Assembly: GCA_006247105.1 (NCBI GenBank)
Contig: CM016925.1
Span: 1,488,001 to 1,552,000 of the forward strand
Source: Giardia muris
Taxonomy: Eukaryota; Fornicata; Diplomonadida; Hexamitidae
Length of the DNA stretch: 64,000 nt
Direction: 5' to 3'
In this document: one piece after another, positions 18,101 through 26,748 of the stretch
How the letters are laid out: each line of letters starts with the position of its first letter
How positions within the stretch are numbered: the first letter of the stretch is position 1
Made by a program: the position numbers and the translations under genes
The notes under the pieces: generated by a model
Told to the model about the DNA's origin: nothing
Databases searched by the model: none
Seen by the model: only the letters and a program-made list of their open reading frames with translations

Positions 18101-20865
18101 CCTCTTGCCCCTTTCAGGAGACATATCATCGGTACATTGAATTTGGCCCTCGGGTCTATAATGCGATACTTGGTGGGACTAACATGACTCATGAATCCCA
18201 GGCGCTCTGTATTGTTTCAACCAGGCCGTATAGATCGCAGACCTGTATGATCTCCTACTGCCAGGATTGTGCATCAACCAGTCCTCTTGCATCCAATGGT
18301 GCGCTTGACGAATATGCTTCTAGCCTACTGAACTTCTGCGTGCTTGGCCAGGAACCTTCTTCAGATTTTGATGAGGAGCTGGCTGGCTTTATCTCCGAAC
18401 GAACGGGCTGCAACAAAGACCTTGTCTGGAATGGCACTCCTTTGTTCACGTATGGAAACGCCAACGCCGGCATCCTTTTCGGCGTCTGCACTGATGATAC
18501 TGTCTGGCTTCGTGAAGGGCTTTGTCCGGGCAAGATAGCGTTCAAGGACGCATCTGCTAAGATAGCCAGTATGCTAAAGAAGCAGGGAAACATCAGCCAG
18601 GGAGGATTCTTTGATCGGCTCAAAGAGGCTATGCTTGCCTATTGGACGAAGGCGAAAGGAGTGCGTCTGACAGATCCCGAGTACATTCTCATTATGGCAC
18701 CTCTAACCAGTATGCGGAAGATCAACCAGTTCTTTTCTTCGCTGACGGTGGAAGAATCCCTTTATACTGACTTCGAGTCCGCACTCCAGGAGTTTGTACA
18801 CTTCATTTGTAATAGAACGATCCCGGCGAGCATCACCTCTGCTCAATATCATTCCATTGTTCCTCTTGAGTTATTTCCCTTCATGCTGATCACTCCAAGC
18901 ATGTTACATGCGGCAGATCTCCGCTATCGTTATCTGGTTCAACTGGAGCGGCATTTGGGGTTCTATCCTAGCCAAGAGAGCATTGATGCACTCACTTGGT
19001 ATCTTACTCAAAATCGTACCCACACTCATGTGGAGAAGAAGACCTTATACCGCATTACTTGTCATGCGAAGAGTCAGGATTCAATCCGAACAGTTCTAGG
19101 TGATCTCCCACATACTCTGATTACTTATGAGGAGCTCACAAGTTCCCTTCTTGCCGCCAGTCAACCTCTTTCAATGACCATGACGCGACGAGTTTCCCTA
19201 TCCTTCCCAGAGTTCACTCTTCCAAAGGTCGATCCCCTTACTTTGGGGGTTTTGACTACGCCATGCAAAGATTATGTGAAGGTCATTGGGACCGCCTTGA
19301 ATCGAGACATCACTGAGGCACAACTGCTAAGAATTATTGGAGGCTGCGATATCCGTGGGAGTGATGGTTATATCATTGACCTTGGTATGGGTCTTAATAG
19401 AGGTTTATATTACGTCCCAGGATACTATGTTGTCGTTAATAAGAGGCCAGTCCCCACTTACCTCACCGTCCTCGCTGTCCTGCTGTATGCGCGGGCCTTA
19501 CCTGACATATTTGATGCACTGACGCAACCAAACCTTCAAGGGCGACTTATAAGCAACCAACTATTCTGCGTCGATAACAACTTCCGTGCAGATCATAGCT
19601 ATAATGTATCCGGAAGAATCGTACTTAGCATCGGTGACAAGACTATGGAGCTTTCAACACGAACTACGGCATCCATCACTAAGCTAACCGCAATACCGTT
19701 GATCCCTCCCGGCACCTTGCTTAAGAGGGGAAAGCAAGCCTTTCGCCCTCTCGCTAGGAACGTTGTCGACCACTTATTGTCTGCCGCGAGTCAATATATT
19801 CACAGTGTTATCGTCCCAATAGTTCAAACCCAATATATCCCTCCACAGGCGAGCGCCCTCGGACAGCCGCTCATAGGTGTTGTGCACGAGGCTCTTTGCA
19901 TGTGGATGAAGCGAGTAACTCGGAAGGCCTGTGATTCGGTAGATGTTACTTTGCATGATATTCTGTCGTATACATATACCCCAGGGCATTTCGCGCCTAG
20001 TGAGATATTAGGTGTCTCTTCGCCTGACTTATACGCATATAGTGCCGGCGTTAACTCGCATGCCTTCGGCATTGTTGTGTCGCCTACCCTTGCCATCTTC
20101 CCCACTTGTGCTGCACTCACGGGAAATTTGATGACATGTACTCCCTGTCTCATCCAGCATCCAAGGCATTGGCATAAGGCGGGAGCCTATGTCGCGTTGC
20201 CATGGATTTCCGAGTGTTCGGGCCTCCTAAGCTTCTTTGCTGCAAAAGAAACGAAGATACGCACTGAACTTTTCACTAACTTGTTAGGTTCAGCAGTCCA
20301 ATACATAATTACACCCTTATGTGGCCCCCAAACGCAAGCTACGTGGATAAAGCCTATCACTGTCACCCTTGGTTCCCTACCACCCCAGAAGCCCGTAATC
20401 AACATCCAGATGGTCTCGAAAGATACCACATTAGAGTTCACCAACACCTCCGATGACAAGTTGCCTTGCAAATCCAAAGAGGCCTCATCCTCCGTACGCC
20501 CACACCCTGGCGTCCCACTTAACTTGATCGAAAATAGGACTCACACACTAACGCTCCAGTGGAAGAAGGACATTAAGCTTGACCAACCTTTTGCTACCCT
20601 GCTGTTTGATGGCGCTACAGTCGACTTCACCTTCAGTAAGGAGCAGATCCCATGTAAGGACTTTCAGAAGGCCGGCAGATACACGCTGGCCTTCGGTGGA
20701 AATACCTGGAATAGCACAAGCGTTCAAGTTACCATTATCGTGTCTAGTCCTATTGATGCGGAACTGGAATATTACGTCTGTGCACACGATACTGTGCTGA
20801 TGCTACGCTCACGCAAGCCCCCGCGTGTTGCTCTTCCGTCAGGTGTCAGCTTTCGCCTCGTCTAG
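15133..20865 (+). CDS. XRN1: 5'-3' exoribonuclease, XRN1-like, 1910 aa
   Basis: The N-terminus MGVTRLFRWFHERYP is the diagnostic XRN beginning. The nuclease core shows YIDFNSLIHEV, YIAVDGVAPDAKINQQRQRR (about 88-107), WDVCGEGEHKI (about 197-207), FGMDGDIVLL and LFVGNDFLPP (about 346-355), which supply the metal-binding acidic residues. XRN1 degrades decapped mRNA in the cytoplasm. The length exceeds yeast Xrn1 (about 1530 aa) and is nearer to XRN1 than to the shorter nuclear XRN2/Rat1, which is why I prefer XRN1. The last 900 residues show no motif that I can name. AGTGAA (20864-20869) overlaps the TAG stop. Confidence 0.9.
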   Translation: MGVTRLFRWFHERYPYAVGSPTAVTRASIGHLYIDFNSLIHEVLRRDSYVTLQFSEATMFGEIAEYLCAVVAEVQPQERIYIAVDGVAPDAKINQQRQRRVVGDAHAQMRRHYQSQIADIAQVYDQTAAFTRETFANTTSDDKTFPAQNTGIAISPGTCFMDRLHSFMILFLTKCVEERRPGWGHCEVVFSGWDVCGEGEHKILHELRKARTKPEAARGTHCVFGMDGDIVLLTLGVHLPELYIMRRWQEPIVFPRVSLQESKLHPIAKEFIIVDVACFREFLVSEILGPNFLGSNLEQTASLVLPEETVKRCKNECQNEKERELAFQKHIIWSSFASHLIVDFIVLTLFVGNDFLPPVLGMSIKQDALDIALSIYSDEVRKEYFSSNATKSLAAPLLSRDDGFINLKCIHRVYSSLSEKQFDDVILSDIESLLRLPESLNALHAREQVATIREWCDRANAEIDELACALELTKVDRKTLVRSIEKQMAESPAFRQHVYHLYYTKFYSKFNGLYLPFIEARLTEEQKRMRPPTIKTLLEALESTSFVRNQERTSADSFIQWCLFSNGGPLYSIAIISIILLDAAANIEEANKTRDLTEEEQKQFNLVRQLQRKETFLCHFEEYHQLLRSYIRTVVMIVKYYTTDTGNPEWNWYYPFSSSPLITDLTFYTACCHLDVTKEMQSHFLGELSESNAKLDPDERKVFIDLLKSYRGPRFNFIPGAPKTALAQLFINSPPSKLEHVLPRYALRPDILRHHSRVLSWETMFILPVDSAFEAFIVPSDMTVPMPGSLRRSPDTYTSGMDERFIPYHKDYPLGLSEFFDIEAVRRLATDYAQEIEATGTPLTQQSLSHINRVGANVHILAEPRAMEKGFDETCTRLSRFYGPGQRFVLNRDRCICDYELYYSDDLTTMKEKKLAPEDFSVAVWLRRLYGEGTTKELLYASAWFDYGCNGIYDVLSPSHTSVSRCALPYPAHFFFQIEGDLHFRPENAPSCPFQETYHRYIEFGPRVYNAILGGTNMTHESQALCIVSTRPYRSQTCMISYCQDCASTSPLASNGALDEYASSLLNFCVLGQEPSSDFDEELAGFISERTGCNKDLVWNGTPLFTYGNANAGILFGVCTDDTVWLREGLCPGKIAFKDASAKIASMLKKQGNISQGGFFDRLKEAMLAYWTKAKGVRLTDPEYILIMAPLTSMRKINQFFSSLTVEESLYTDFESALQEFVHFICNRTIPASITSAQYHSIVPLELFPFMLITPSMLHAADLRYRYLVQLERHLGFYPSQESIDALTWYLTQNRTHTHVEKKTLYRITCHAKSQDSIRTVLGDLPHTLITYEELTSSLLAASQPLSMTMTRRVSLSFPEFTLPKVDPLTLGVLTTPCKDYVKVIGTALNRDITEAQLLRIIGGCDIRGSDGYIIDLGMGLNRGLYYVPGYYVVVNKRPVPTYLTVLAVLLYARALPDIFDALTQPNLQGRLISNQLFCVDNNFRADHSYNVSGRIVLSIGDKTMELSTRTTASITKLTAIPLIPPGTLLKRGKQAFRPLARNVVDHLLSAASQYIHSVIVPIVQTQYIPPQASALGQPLIGVVHEALCMWMKRVTRKACDSVDVTLHDILSYTYTPGHFAPSEILGVSSPDLYAYSAGVNSHAFGIVVSPTLAIFPTCAALTGNLMTCTPCLIQHPRHWHKAGAYVALPWISECSGLLSFFAAKETKIRTELFTNLLGSAVQYIITPLCGPQTQATWIKPITVTLGSLPPQKPVINIQMVSKDTTLEFTNTSDDKLPCKSKEASSSVRPHPGVPLNLIENRTHTLTLQWKKDIKLDQPFATLLFDGATVDFTFSKEQIPCKDFQKAGRYTLAFGGNTWNSTSVQVTIIVSSPIDAELEYYVCAHDTVLMLRSRKPPRVALPSGVSFRLV

Positions 20866-20875
20866 TGAAAGAAAG

Positions 20876-20948
20876 TGGTCGATGTGGGGCTCGAACCCAC
20901 GACCTCCAGCTTATCAGACTGGCGCTCTACCGACTGAGCTAATCGACC
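20876..20948 (-). tRNA. tRNA-Ile(GAT)
   Basis: Folded by eye on the minus strand. The acceptor stem GGTCGAT/ATCGACC is fully paired, with discriminator A. The D-arm is GCTC...GAGC, the anticodon arm is CCAGT-CTGATAA-GCTGG with anticodon GAT, the variable loop has 5 nt, and the T-arm is GTGGG-TTCGAGC-CCCAC. No intron; length 73 nt. It sits 10 bp after the XRN stop and marks the left edge of the GC-rich island. Confidence 0.97.
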
Positions 20949-20962
20949 CGCGCCGGGGAGGC

Positions 20963-21987
20963 ACGGGTCCGGCGGGGTTTCTCGTCCCTCGACCTTCCTT
21001 CGCGACGGGCCCGAGAGGCTCTCTGCTCCTATTCCTAGTGGCTGGGGGCTCTTCCACAGCAATAGCGATCACATTGGAGAAGGGGAGCATCCCAGTGCAC
21101 AATTCATATCCCAGTACTCCCAGGGCCCAGACGTCGACGGACTTGTCGTAGTCCTCCTCCCGGTGGATCTCGGGGGCCATGTATCCAAAGGTTCCCACAA
21201 GCGTACTCATCCGAGACGAGTCCCCGAGCGTTCTTGCAAGTCCGAAGTCTCCCAGGACACACCGACCGTCAGAAGAGAGGAGGACGTTCCCCGGCTTCAG
21301 GTCTCTGTGGACGAGCCCCCTCTCGTGGAGGTAGGCAAGACCGCTCGCCATCTCCCGAAGGCATCTCCACACCTCCTCGTCCCTGAAGGGCTCTCCCCTC
21401 TCCCCGCGCCCCCGGACCCCGTCGAGGAGCGTCCCGGAGCACCACTCCATCACGAGGTAGGCGGTCCCGTTATCCGGGTCGTCGTGCACCCGGTGGTAGC
21501 GGAGGACGTGGGGGTGCTCGAGGGAGGGGATGGTCCCCATCTCCCTTCGGAGGGAGTCGACGATCGTCCTCTCCATCTCCTCGTACTCGACGACCTTCAG
21601 GGCGCAGTTCCCGTGCTCCTCGGACCAGGCGGAGAAGACGGTCCCGAAGGCCCCCCTTCCGATCTTCCCCGTAAGCTGGAAGGACGAGAGCTCATCGGGA
21701 AGGTCGGGGAGGTGGACCTTCTTTCTGAGGAGGGGCGTGATCTTCTTCTTCTTCCCATCGGGAAGGCCGTTGGCGACGTCCTCTGCCGTCCTGCCCTCCC
21801 CGTCCTTCAGGTCCCTCTCCAGGAGGAGGAGGCCGACGCACTCCTCGTGTCCTCCCCCCACTGCGTGCATCAGGGCCATCATGCCTGGAGATATCTGGTG
21901 GCATCCGTCTCCCCCGGAGAGACTTGAAGAGGAGTCCGAATAGCCCTGGGTCTTCTCGGTTGGACCACAGACCCTCTCCAGGCACAC
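20963..21987 (-). pseudogene. truncated ankyrin-NEK kinase copy
   Basis: On the minus strand this frame encodes one ankyrin repeat joined to a NEK-type kinase domain with intact motifs (GRGAFGTV, CALKVVEYE, HRDLKPGN, DFGLA, APE). No ATG precedes the first ankyrin part. After IAIAVEEPP the kinase C-terminus present in the gene at 23485-26325 is replaced by unrelated residues (ATRNRSREPLG...) running into tRNA-Ile. Bases 21042-21732 are identical to 25522-26212 of that gene in inverted orientation. The remaining ankyrin repeat reads MMALMHAVGGGH, a join of two repeats. It is a 5'- and 3'-truncated copy, unlikely to be translated as a functional kinase. Confidence 0.8.
21042..21732 (-). repeat. 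691-bp inverted repeat, left copy (kinase domain)
   Basis: I reverse-complemented this stretch line by line against 25522-26212 and found no mismatch. Identity stops at CCCCCAG on the tRNA side. On the other side it decays within about 150 bp to several substitutions plus a 3-bp insertion (an extra AAG codon in the lysine run). Confidence 0.92.
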
Positions 21988-22106
21988 CCATGTGGGGGAG
22001 CGAAGGGATCATCCCCTGGCCTCCAAGACTGAGTCCAATCGTCCCTGGGTTCGGACTCATTACATACCTCCAGCTCATCTGGATGGACGGAGAGGGGGTC
22101 ATATGG

Positions 22107-23133
22107 CTACGCATCCGGCCACTCAGGATACTCGACGACAAGGGCCTCGTCGACCTTCCCCCGGCAATACGGACAGCAGTGCTCGATCCGGTCCGCACAG
22201 ACGACGAGGTGCCGGTAGGGAGGGATGACCGCGTCCTTCTGGCGCGAGAGGCAGACGACGCACCCGTCAACCATCTCGTCCTCACAGAAGGCGTCGTCCA
22301 GTGCTCCGGGCTCGCAGAGGAGTGCCGACCAGACCATCTCTCCGAGCTCCTTCCGACTGCTCGATCGGGGACAGGAGGGCCAGGACGTGGTGCGGGCTGA
22401 GCATCTCCAGCCTCTCTCGTACCTTCCGCATGACCGCCTCCTCCAGGGCATCTGCAACTGCTCGATACGTCCTTGAAGAGTGAGTCAGACTGCTCCCGAA
22501 CAAGCTCTCGGATCCCCTCGATGTGCATTCTTCCGTCCCCTTCGTGGACTGCCGCCTCGTCCGCCAGGAGTCTTGCACACTCGACCCGGCCCTCCTGGAG
22601 TGCAAGCAGAAGGGCCGTCTCCTTCCGGTTGTTGAACAGCCCCCTCGAGTGGAAGGAGCAGGCGGACAGATGCGGGGCGTCCGTGAGAGGCGGCCATCAT
22701 CAGGGCTGCATCCCATGAGCCTCGTTGCCCACGTGTAGTGTTCCTGACTCCCCCGACGTCCCCAGTTGTGACGGACTCCAAGGACGTCGGTAGCTCCCTG
22801 GAGGGGGGTGGGTCTGTCCCTTCTTGAGGAGCCTCCTGTCCCCGACCACCATTCCCGTGCCCCCCGGAGTCCTCCACTCCTCGCTCGTGGGAAGGAGGGC
22901 TTGATGACCTCGGGGTGGTCGTGGCATGTTGGGAGCATGGGGGCGGTCCGGGAGGGAGTCCACTCCTTCCTCGTTCGCCTCGGAGATGAGGAAGCAGTCT
23001 GTGCGGCCACATCGTGCAGTCCGTCCACCTTCTTCCTCTCCCCGACCTCATCGAGATCGTCCTTCCCTCTCGATGTCTCCATCAAAGGAGTGAGGGATGT
23101 TTCCGAGCCCCAGCTCCCTCTCCTCCGGTCCAA
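22107..23133 (-). pseudogene. decayed ankyrin + RING finger gene
   Basis: Fragments in different minus-strand frames line up in a sensible protein order. First come DVGGVRN and AALMMAASHGRPASVRLLLPLEG (22600-22760), then ETALLLALQEGRVECARLLADEA (22540-22620), then a helical stretch ending ERLEMLSPHHVLALLSPIE (about 22360-22440). Last is a complete C3HC4 RING, CVVC...PYRHLVVCADRIEHCCPYC (about 22140-22270), before a stop at 22107. At least two frameshifts separate these parts. The upstream fragments match the N-terminal ankyrin block of the gene at 23485 in order, including a PPP...SLxxxxTGDVxGVR segment. It is a dead relative of the ankyrin family with a RING end; the left boundary with the kinase fragment and the exact 5' end are uncertain. 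Confidence 0.65.
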
Positions 23134-23484
23134 GAGGCCGACCCACCATCTCGCATCCCCTCAACAACAGAGGGGCGTCCAGATCGGTGCACCCGTCCCC
23201 GGGAAGCCAGTGGGCCCCTCTCTCCGTCTGGCACGGCTCTCGTCAGATCCCCTTCGTCCTCGAGAGGGGAACGGGCCCGATCCTCACCAGGGGGTTGGGG
23301 AGCTATAAGGAGAGACTGATGACCAGTGGGAGCTCATCCAGGGACGAGAGCGCCCCGAGGAGAGCTGTGGGCCTCCCGTCCTCAGGACAGGTCGTTGGTA
23401 GTGGTTGGATGCCCAGAGTGTCGGATGGGCGGGGAGGGGGAGCTTCAGTGGAAGGTTGGTGAAGGGGATGTTTGATTCTCAAAA
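23134..23484. other. intergenic stretch between decayed and intact ankyrin genes
   Basis: GC-rich, with no intact ORF on either strand that I would defend. On the minus strand there are scattered ankyrin-like words (DLTRAVPDGERG) that probably are the decayed 5' end of the pseudogene at 22107-23133. The only AT-rich part is the last 15 bp, TTGATTCTCAAAA, directly before the ATG at 23485; this is the probable initiator of that gene. Confidence 0.5.
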
Positions 23485-26325
23485 ATGTCCGAGACAGCTT
23501 TGATGAGGGCGGCCAAGAGGGGAGACCTCGAAGCTGTGAAGAGGAACCTCAATGAGGTCAGGAGGAAGGATGAATATGGATGGACGGCCCTGATGTGGGC
23601 TGCAATGAGGGGTCATTCCGATTGCATCCCCCTTCTCAAAGAAGAGATCGGGATGCAGAACAACTGGGGATGGACTGCATTGGTGTGGGCTGTCCTTAAT
23701 GGCAAGACAGACTGTGTTCGACTCCTCCTCTCTGAAGCGGGTAAGCAGACGACGGAGAGATGGATTGACTTTTTCAATGCTTATCTTCCCATAGCTATTG
23801 CCCTGATGTTTTCCAAGGCTTATGATATCTATCCCCCAGGAACAACCGCTCTCATGATAGCAGCCTACTACAACCACCCCGAGATTGTCCAGCTTCTCCT
23901 TCCCTACGAGCAAGGACTGACTGACTCCAATGGCCATACGGCCAGGTGGTATGCAAACAACAGTTTATGGAGAGGAGACTTCATCCAGGTCCGTCAGCTC
24001 CTAGAGAACGAAGGGACAGAACGACTTCCTCCACCGAAAGAGCAACCATCGCTTATGGCATCTGCAATCACTGGAGACGTTGAGGGAGTTAGGAAGTACC
24101 TGGATCATGTTGGATATCAGGATCTGACTGGAACGACGGCTCTGATGATGGCCGCAAAGAGAGGTCATTCCAGTTGTATTCCTCTCCTCAAGGAAGAGAT
24201 TAAGAAAAAAGACAATTTGGGATGGACTGCCCTGATGTTTGCCGTAACGTTGGGTCACGCCAACTGCATTCCCCTACTTGAGGAGGAGATTGGGATGCAG
24301 GAAAATGACGGGTGGACTGCATTGATGTATGCAGCAAGAGATGGCCACGTCAACTGTATTCCTCTCCTTATGAATGAAGCAGGAAAACAGAAAGGCGACA
24401 GCTGGACCGCATTGATGCTGGCAGCCTACAACGGGCACACAGACTGCATCCGGCTCCTCCTCTCAGAGGCGGGAAAGCAGACAACGAAGGAATATAACGA
24501 CTTTCCCCCCGGAACGACCGCTCTCATGATGGCAGCCCACTACAACTACCCCAAGATCGTTGAACTCCTTCTTCCCTACGAACAGGGACTGACCGATTCT
24601 AATAGTCACACTGCTCAATGGCATGCAAAGAATAGTTCAAGGGGAGGAGACTTCACCCGAGTCCATCAGCTCCTCGAAAATGAGGGGACAGAGCGAATCC
24701 CCCCGCCACATAATCCCGGTGAAGTGCCTGGGCTCCAGGATCGTGTTAAAAAACTCACCACTGAGAACGACTCCCTCAAGAAAGACCTCTCCTCTTCCAA
24801 GAATACCCTAGAGGAGACAAGGAAGGAGCTATCCCAACTGAGTCGGGAAAACTCCTCCCTCAAACAGCAGCTCGACAATGCTATCAATGAGTCCAAGAGG
24901 CACGAGAAGATGAACGAAGACCTCCAGAAGGCCTCTGACCAGAAGCAGGCCCTCACCACCGAGAAGGGGACCCTTCAGGAGCAGCTCTCCAGGACCATTG
25001 AGGACCTCAAGAGAGCACTCGCAGACCAGAAGGCCAAGAACCTCGTCCTCGAGAAGGAGAACGCCCGACTGAGGACCGAGGGCCATGACATGAAAGACCT
25101 TCAGAGACGCCTCGAGGAGGTGGAGGAGGAGAAGAGGATCCTCCTCCAGAACCTCGCTGCTGTCGGGGGCAGGCTTCCCCCTGCACGGGAGGCCAGCTCT
25201 CTCATCTCATCTGCCATCCAGGGAGACCTCAGTACACTCCGAAGGCACCTCGACCAGGCGGGACAGAAGGACTCCTCAGGCATGACGGCCCTGATGCACG
25301 CCGCCTCCCGAGGCCAGACCGAGGTCGTCCGCCTTCTCCGGCCCCTCGAGGCCCGCCTCCAGGACGGGAGGGGGTGGACGGCCCTGATGCATGCAGTGAG
25401 GAGAGGACACGAGGAGTGCGTCGGCCTCCTCCTTCTGGAGAGGGACCTGAAGGACGGGGAGGGCAGGACGGCAGAGGACGTCGCCAACGGCCTTCCCGAC
25501 GGGAAGAAGAAGATCACGCCTCTCCTCAGAAAGAAGGTCCACCTCCCCGACCTTCCCGATGAGCTCTCGTCCTTCCAGCTTACGGGGAAGATCGGAAGGG
25601 GGGCCTTCGGGACCGTCTTCTCCGCCTGGTCCGAGGAGCACGGGAACTGCGCCCTGAAGGTCGTCGAGTACGAGGAGATGGAGAGGACGATCGTCGACTC
25701 CCTCCGAAGGGAGATGGGGACCATCCCCTCCCTCGAGCACCCCCACGTCCTCCGCTACCACCGGGTGCACGACGACCCGGATAACGGGACCGCCTACCTC
25801 GTGATGGAGTGGTGCTCCGGGACGCTCCTCGACGGGGTCCGGGGGCGCGGGGAGAGGGGAGAGCCCTTCAGGGACGAGGAGGTGTGGAGATGCCTTCGGG
25901 AGATGGCGAGCGGTCTTGCCTACCTCCACGAGAGGGGGCTCGTCCACAGAGACCTGAAGCCGGGGAACGTCCTCCTCTCTTCTGACGGTCGGTGTGTCCT
26001 GGGAGACTTCGGACTTGCAAGAACGCTCGGGGACTCGTCTCGGATGAGTACGCTTGTGGGAACCTTTGGATACATGGCCCCCGAGATCCACCGGGAGGAG
26101 GACTACGACAAGTCCGTCGACGTCTGGGCCCTGGGAGTACTGGGATATGAATTGTGCACTGGGATGCTCCCCTTCTCCAATGTGATCGCTATTGCTGTGG
26201 AAGAGCCCCCAGTCATCGAGGGAAGGGGTGAGCTTGGTCCCCTCATCTCCCGGATGCTCTCGAAGGACCCCAAAGACCGTCCGACAGCACGGGAGATCCT
26301 CAAGGAGGCGGGAGGGCACGAGTGA
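23485..26325 (+). CDS. ankyrin / coiled-coil / ankyrin / C-terminal NEK-type kinase (946 aa)
   Basis: Two tandem ankyrin blocks (about residues 1-165 and 185-405) end in matching segments (LLPYEQGLTDSNGHTARW and LLPYEQGLTDSNSHTAQW), so the block was duplicated. Residues about 411-558 form a long heptad-rich coiled coil. A third ankyrin block covers 567-690 and a complete kinase 695-940: GRGAFGTV, CALKVVEYE (lysine), HRDLKPGN, DFGLA, GTFGYMAPE, DVWALGVLGYELC. All catalytic residues are present, so it should be active. Giardia NEKs as I know them have the kinase first and the ankyrins last; here the order is reversed. CTCAAAA precedes the ATG; AGTGAA (26321-26326) overlaps the stop. Confidence 0.88.
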   Translation: MSETALMRAAKRGDLEAVKRNLNEVRRKDEYGWTALMWAAMRGHSDCIPLLKEEIGMQNNWGWTALVWAVLNGKTDCVRLLLSEAGKQTTERWIDFFNAYLPIAIALMFSKAYDIYPPGTTALMIAAYYNHPEIVQLLLPYEQGLTDSNGHTARWYANNSLWRGDFIQVRQLLENEGTERLPPPKEQPSLMASAITGDVEGVRKYLDHVGYQDLTGTTALMMAAKRGHSSCIPLLKEEIKKKDNLGWTALMFAVTLGHANCIPLLEEEIGMQENDGWTALMYAARDGHVNCIPLLMNEAGKQKGDSWTALMLAAYNGHTDCIRLLLSEAGKQTTKEYNDFPPGTTALMMAAHYNYPKIVELLLPYEQGLTDSNSHTAQWHAKNSSRGGDFTRVHQLLENEGTERIPPPHNPGEVPGLQDRVKKLTTENDSLKKDLSSSKNTLEETRKELSQLSRENSSLKQQLDNAINESKRHEKMNEDLQKASDQKQALTTEKGTLQEQLSRTIEDLKRALADQKAKNLVLEKENARLRTEGHDMKDLQRRLEEVEEEKRILLQNLAAVGGRLPPAREASSLISSAIQGDLSTLRRHLDQAGQKDSSGMTALMHAASRGQTEVVRLLRPLEARLQDGRGWTALMHAVRRGHEECVGLLLLERDLKDGEGRTAEDVANGLPDGKKKITPLLRKKVHLPDLPDELSSFQLTGKIGRGAFGTVFSAWSEEHGNCALKVVEYEEMERTIVDSLRREMGTIPSLEHPHVLRYHRVHDDPDNGTAYLVMEWCSGTLLDGVRGRGERGEPFRDEEVWRCLREMASGLAYLHERGLVHRDLKPGNVLLSSDGRCVLGDFGLARTLGDSSRMSTLVGTFGYMAPEIHREEDYDKSVDVWALGVLGYELCTGMLPFSNVIAIAVEEPPVIEGRGELGPLISRMLSKDPKDRPTAREILKEAGGHE
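25522..26212 (+). repeat. 691-bp inverted repeat, right copy (kinase domain)
   Basis: Partner of 21042-21732. It spans nearly all of the kinase domain of the intact gene, ending just after IAIAVEEPP. The last about 38 codons of the kinase gene lie outside it. Confidence 0.92.
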
Positions 26326-26748
26326 ACAGGCCCGCTCTGGGGGCCCGAGGCCTGTGACTGCAGGCTGGCGGGGGTCGTCCGGCCCGAGGAGGCAGGAACG
26401 TCAGAGCCGGTGGTCTGCACTCACCGGAGGCATCCCACGGAGGCTGTGGGCAGCCGGGCCGTCCCCTGACCGGCATCCGCCTCCTTGGAGAGTCTGAAGG
26501 GACAAACTCAGACGAAATGTGTTCACGTCTCTGTGCTCCGAATCCCGGCCCCCAGGCATCGGAACATCTGTGCACATGCACCCTGCCCCAAAGGCTCCGC
26601 AGCCGGGGCCCTGACGGACGCAAATCCTGTCCCCTCAAGTGAACATCTACAAGTGTTGCGTGCAGGGCTCGGACGCTGTTACTGCGCTTTCCCGCATCGA
26701 GCCCTCTACAGGATCCTACATTGCGATTGTCCCTGGTAGACCATAAAA
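26326..26748. other. GC-rich intergenic region, nothing recognised
   Basis: 423 bp between the kinase gene and the Myb gene. No ORF on either strand has a domain or a start context that I would accept, and no tRNA fold was found. The final bases CCATAAAA are the probable initiator for the Myb gene. Confidence 0.5.

Noticed and set aside
21163..22400. Plus-strand frames of 254 and 158 aa in the pseudogene region
   Set aside because: They are the antisense of the kinase and RING fragments; the same antisense frame recurs opposite 25276-26319.
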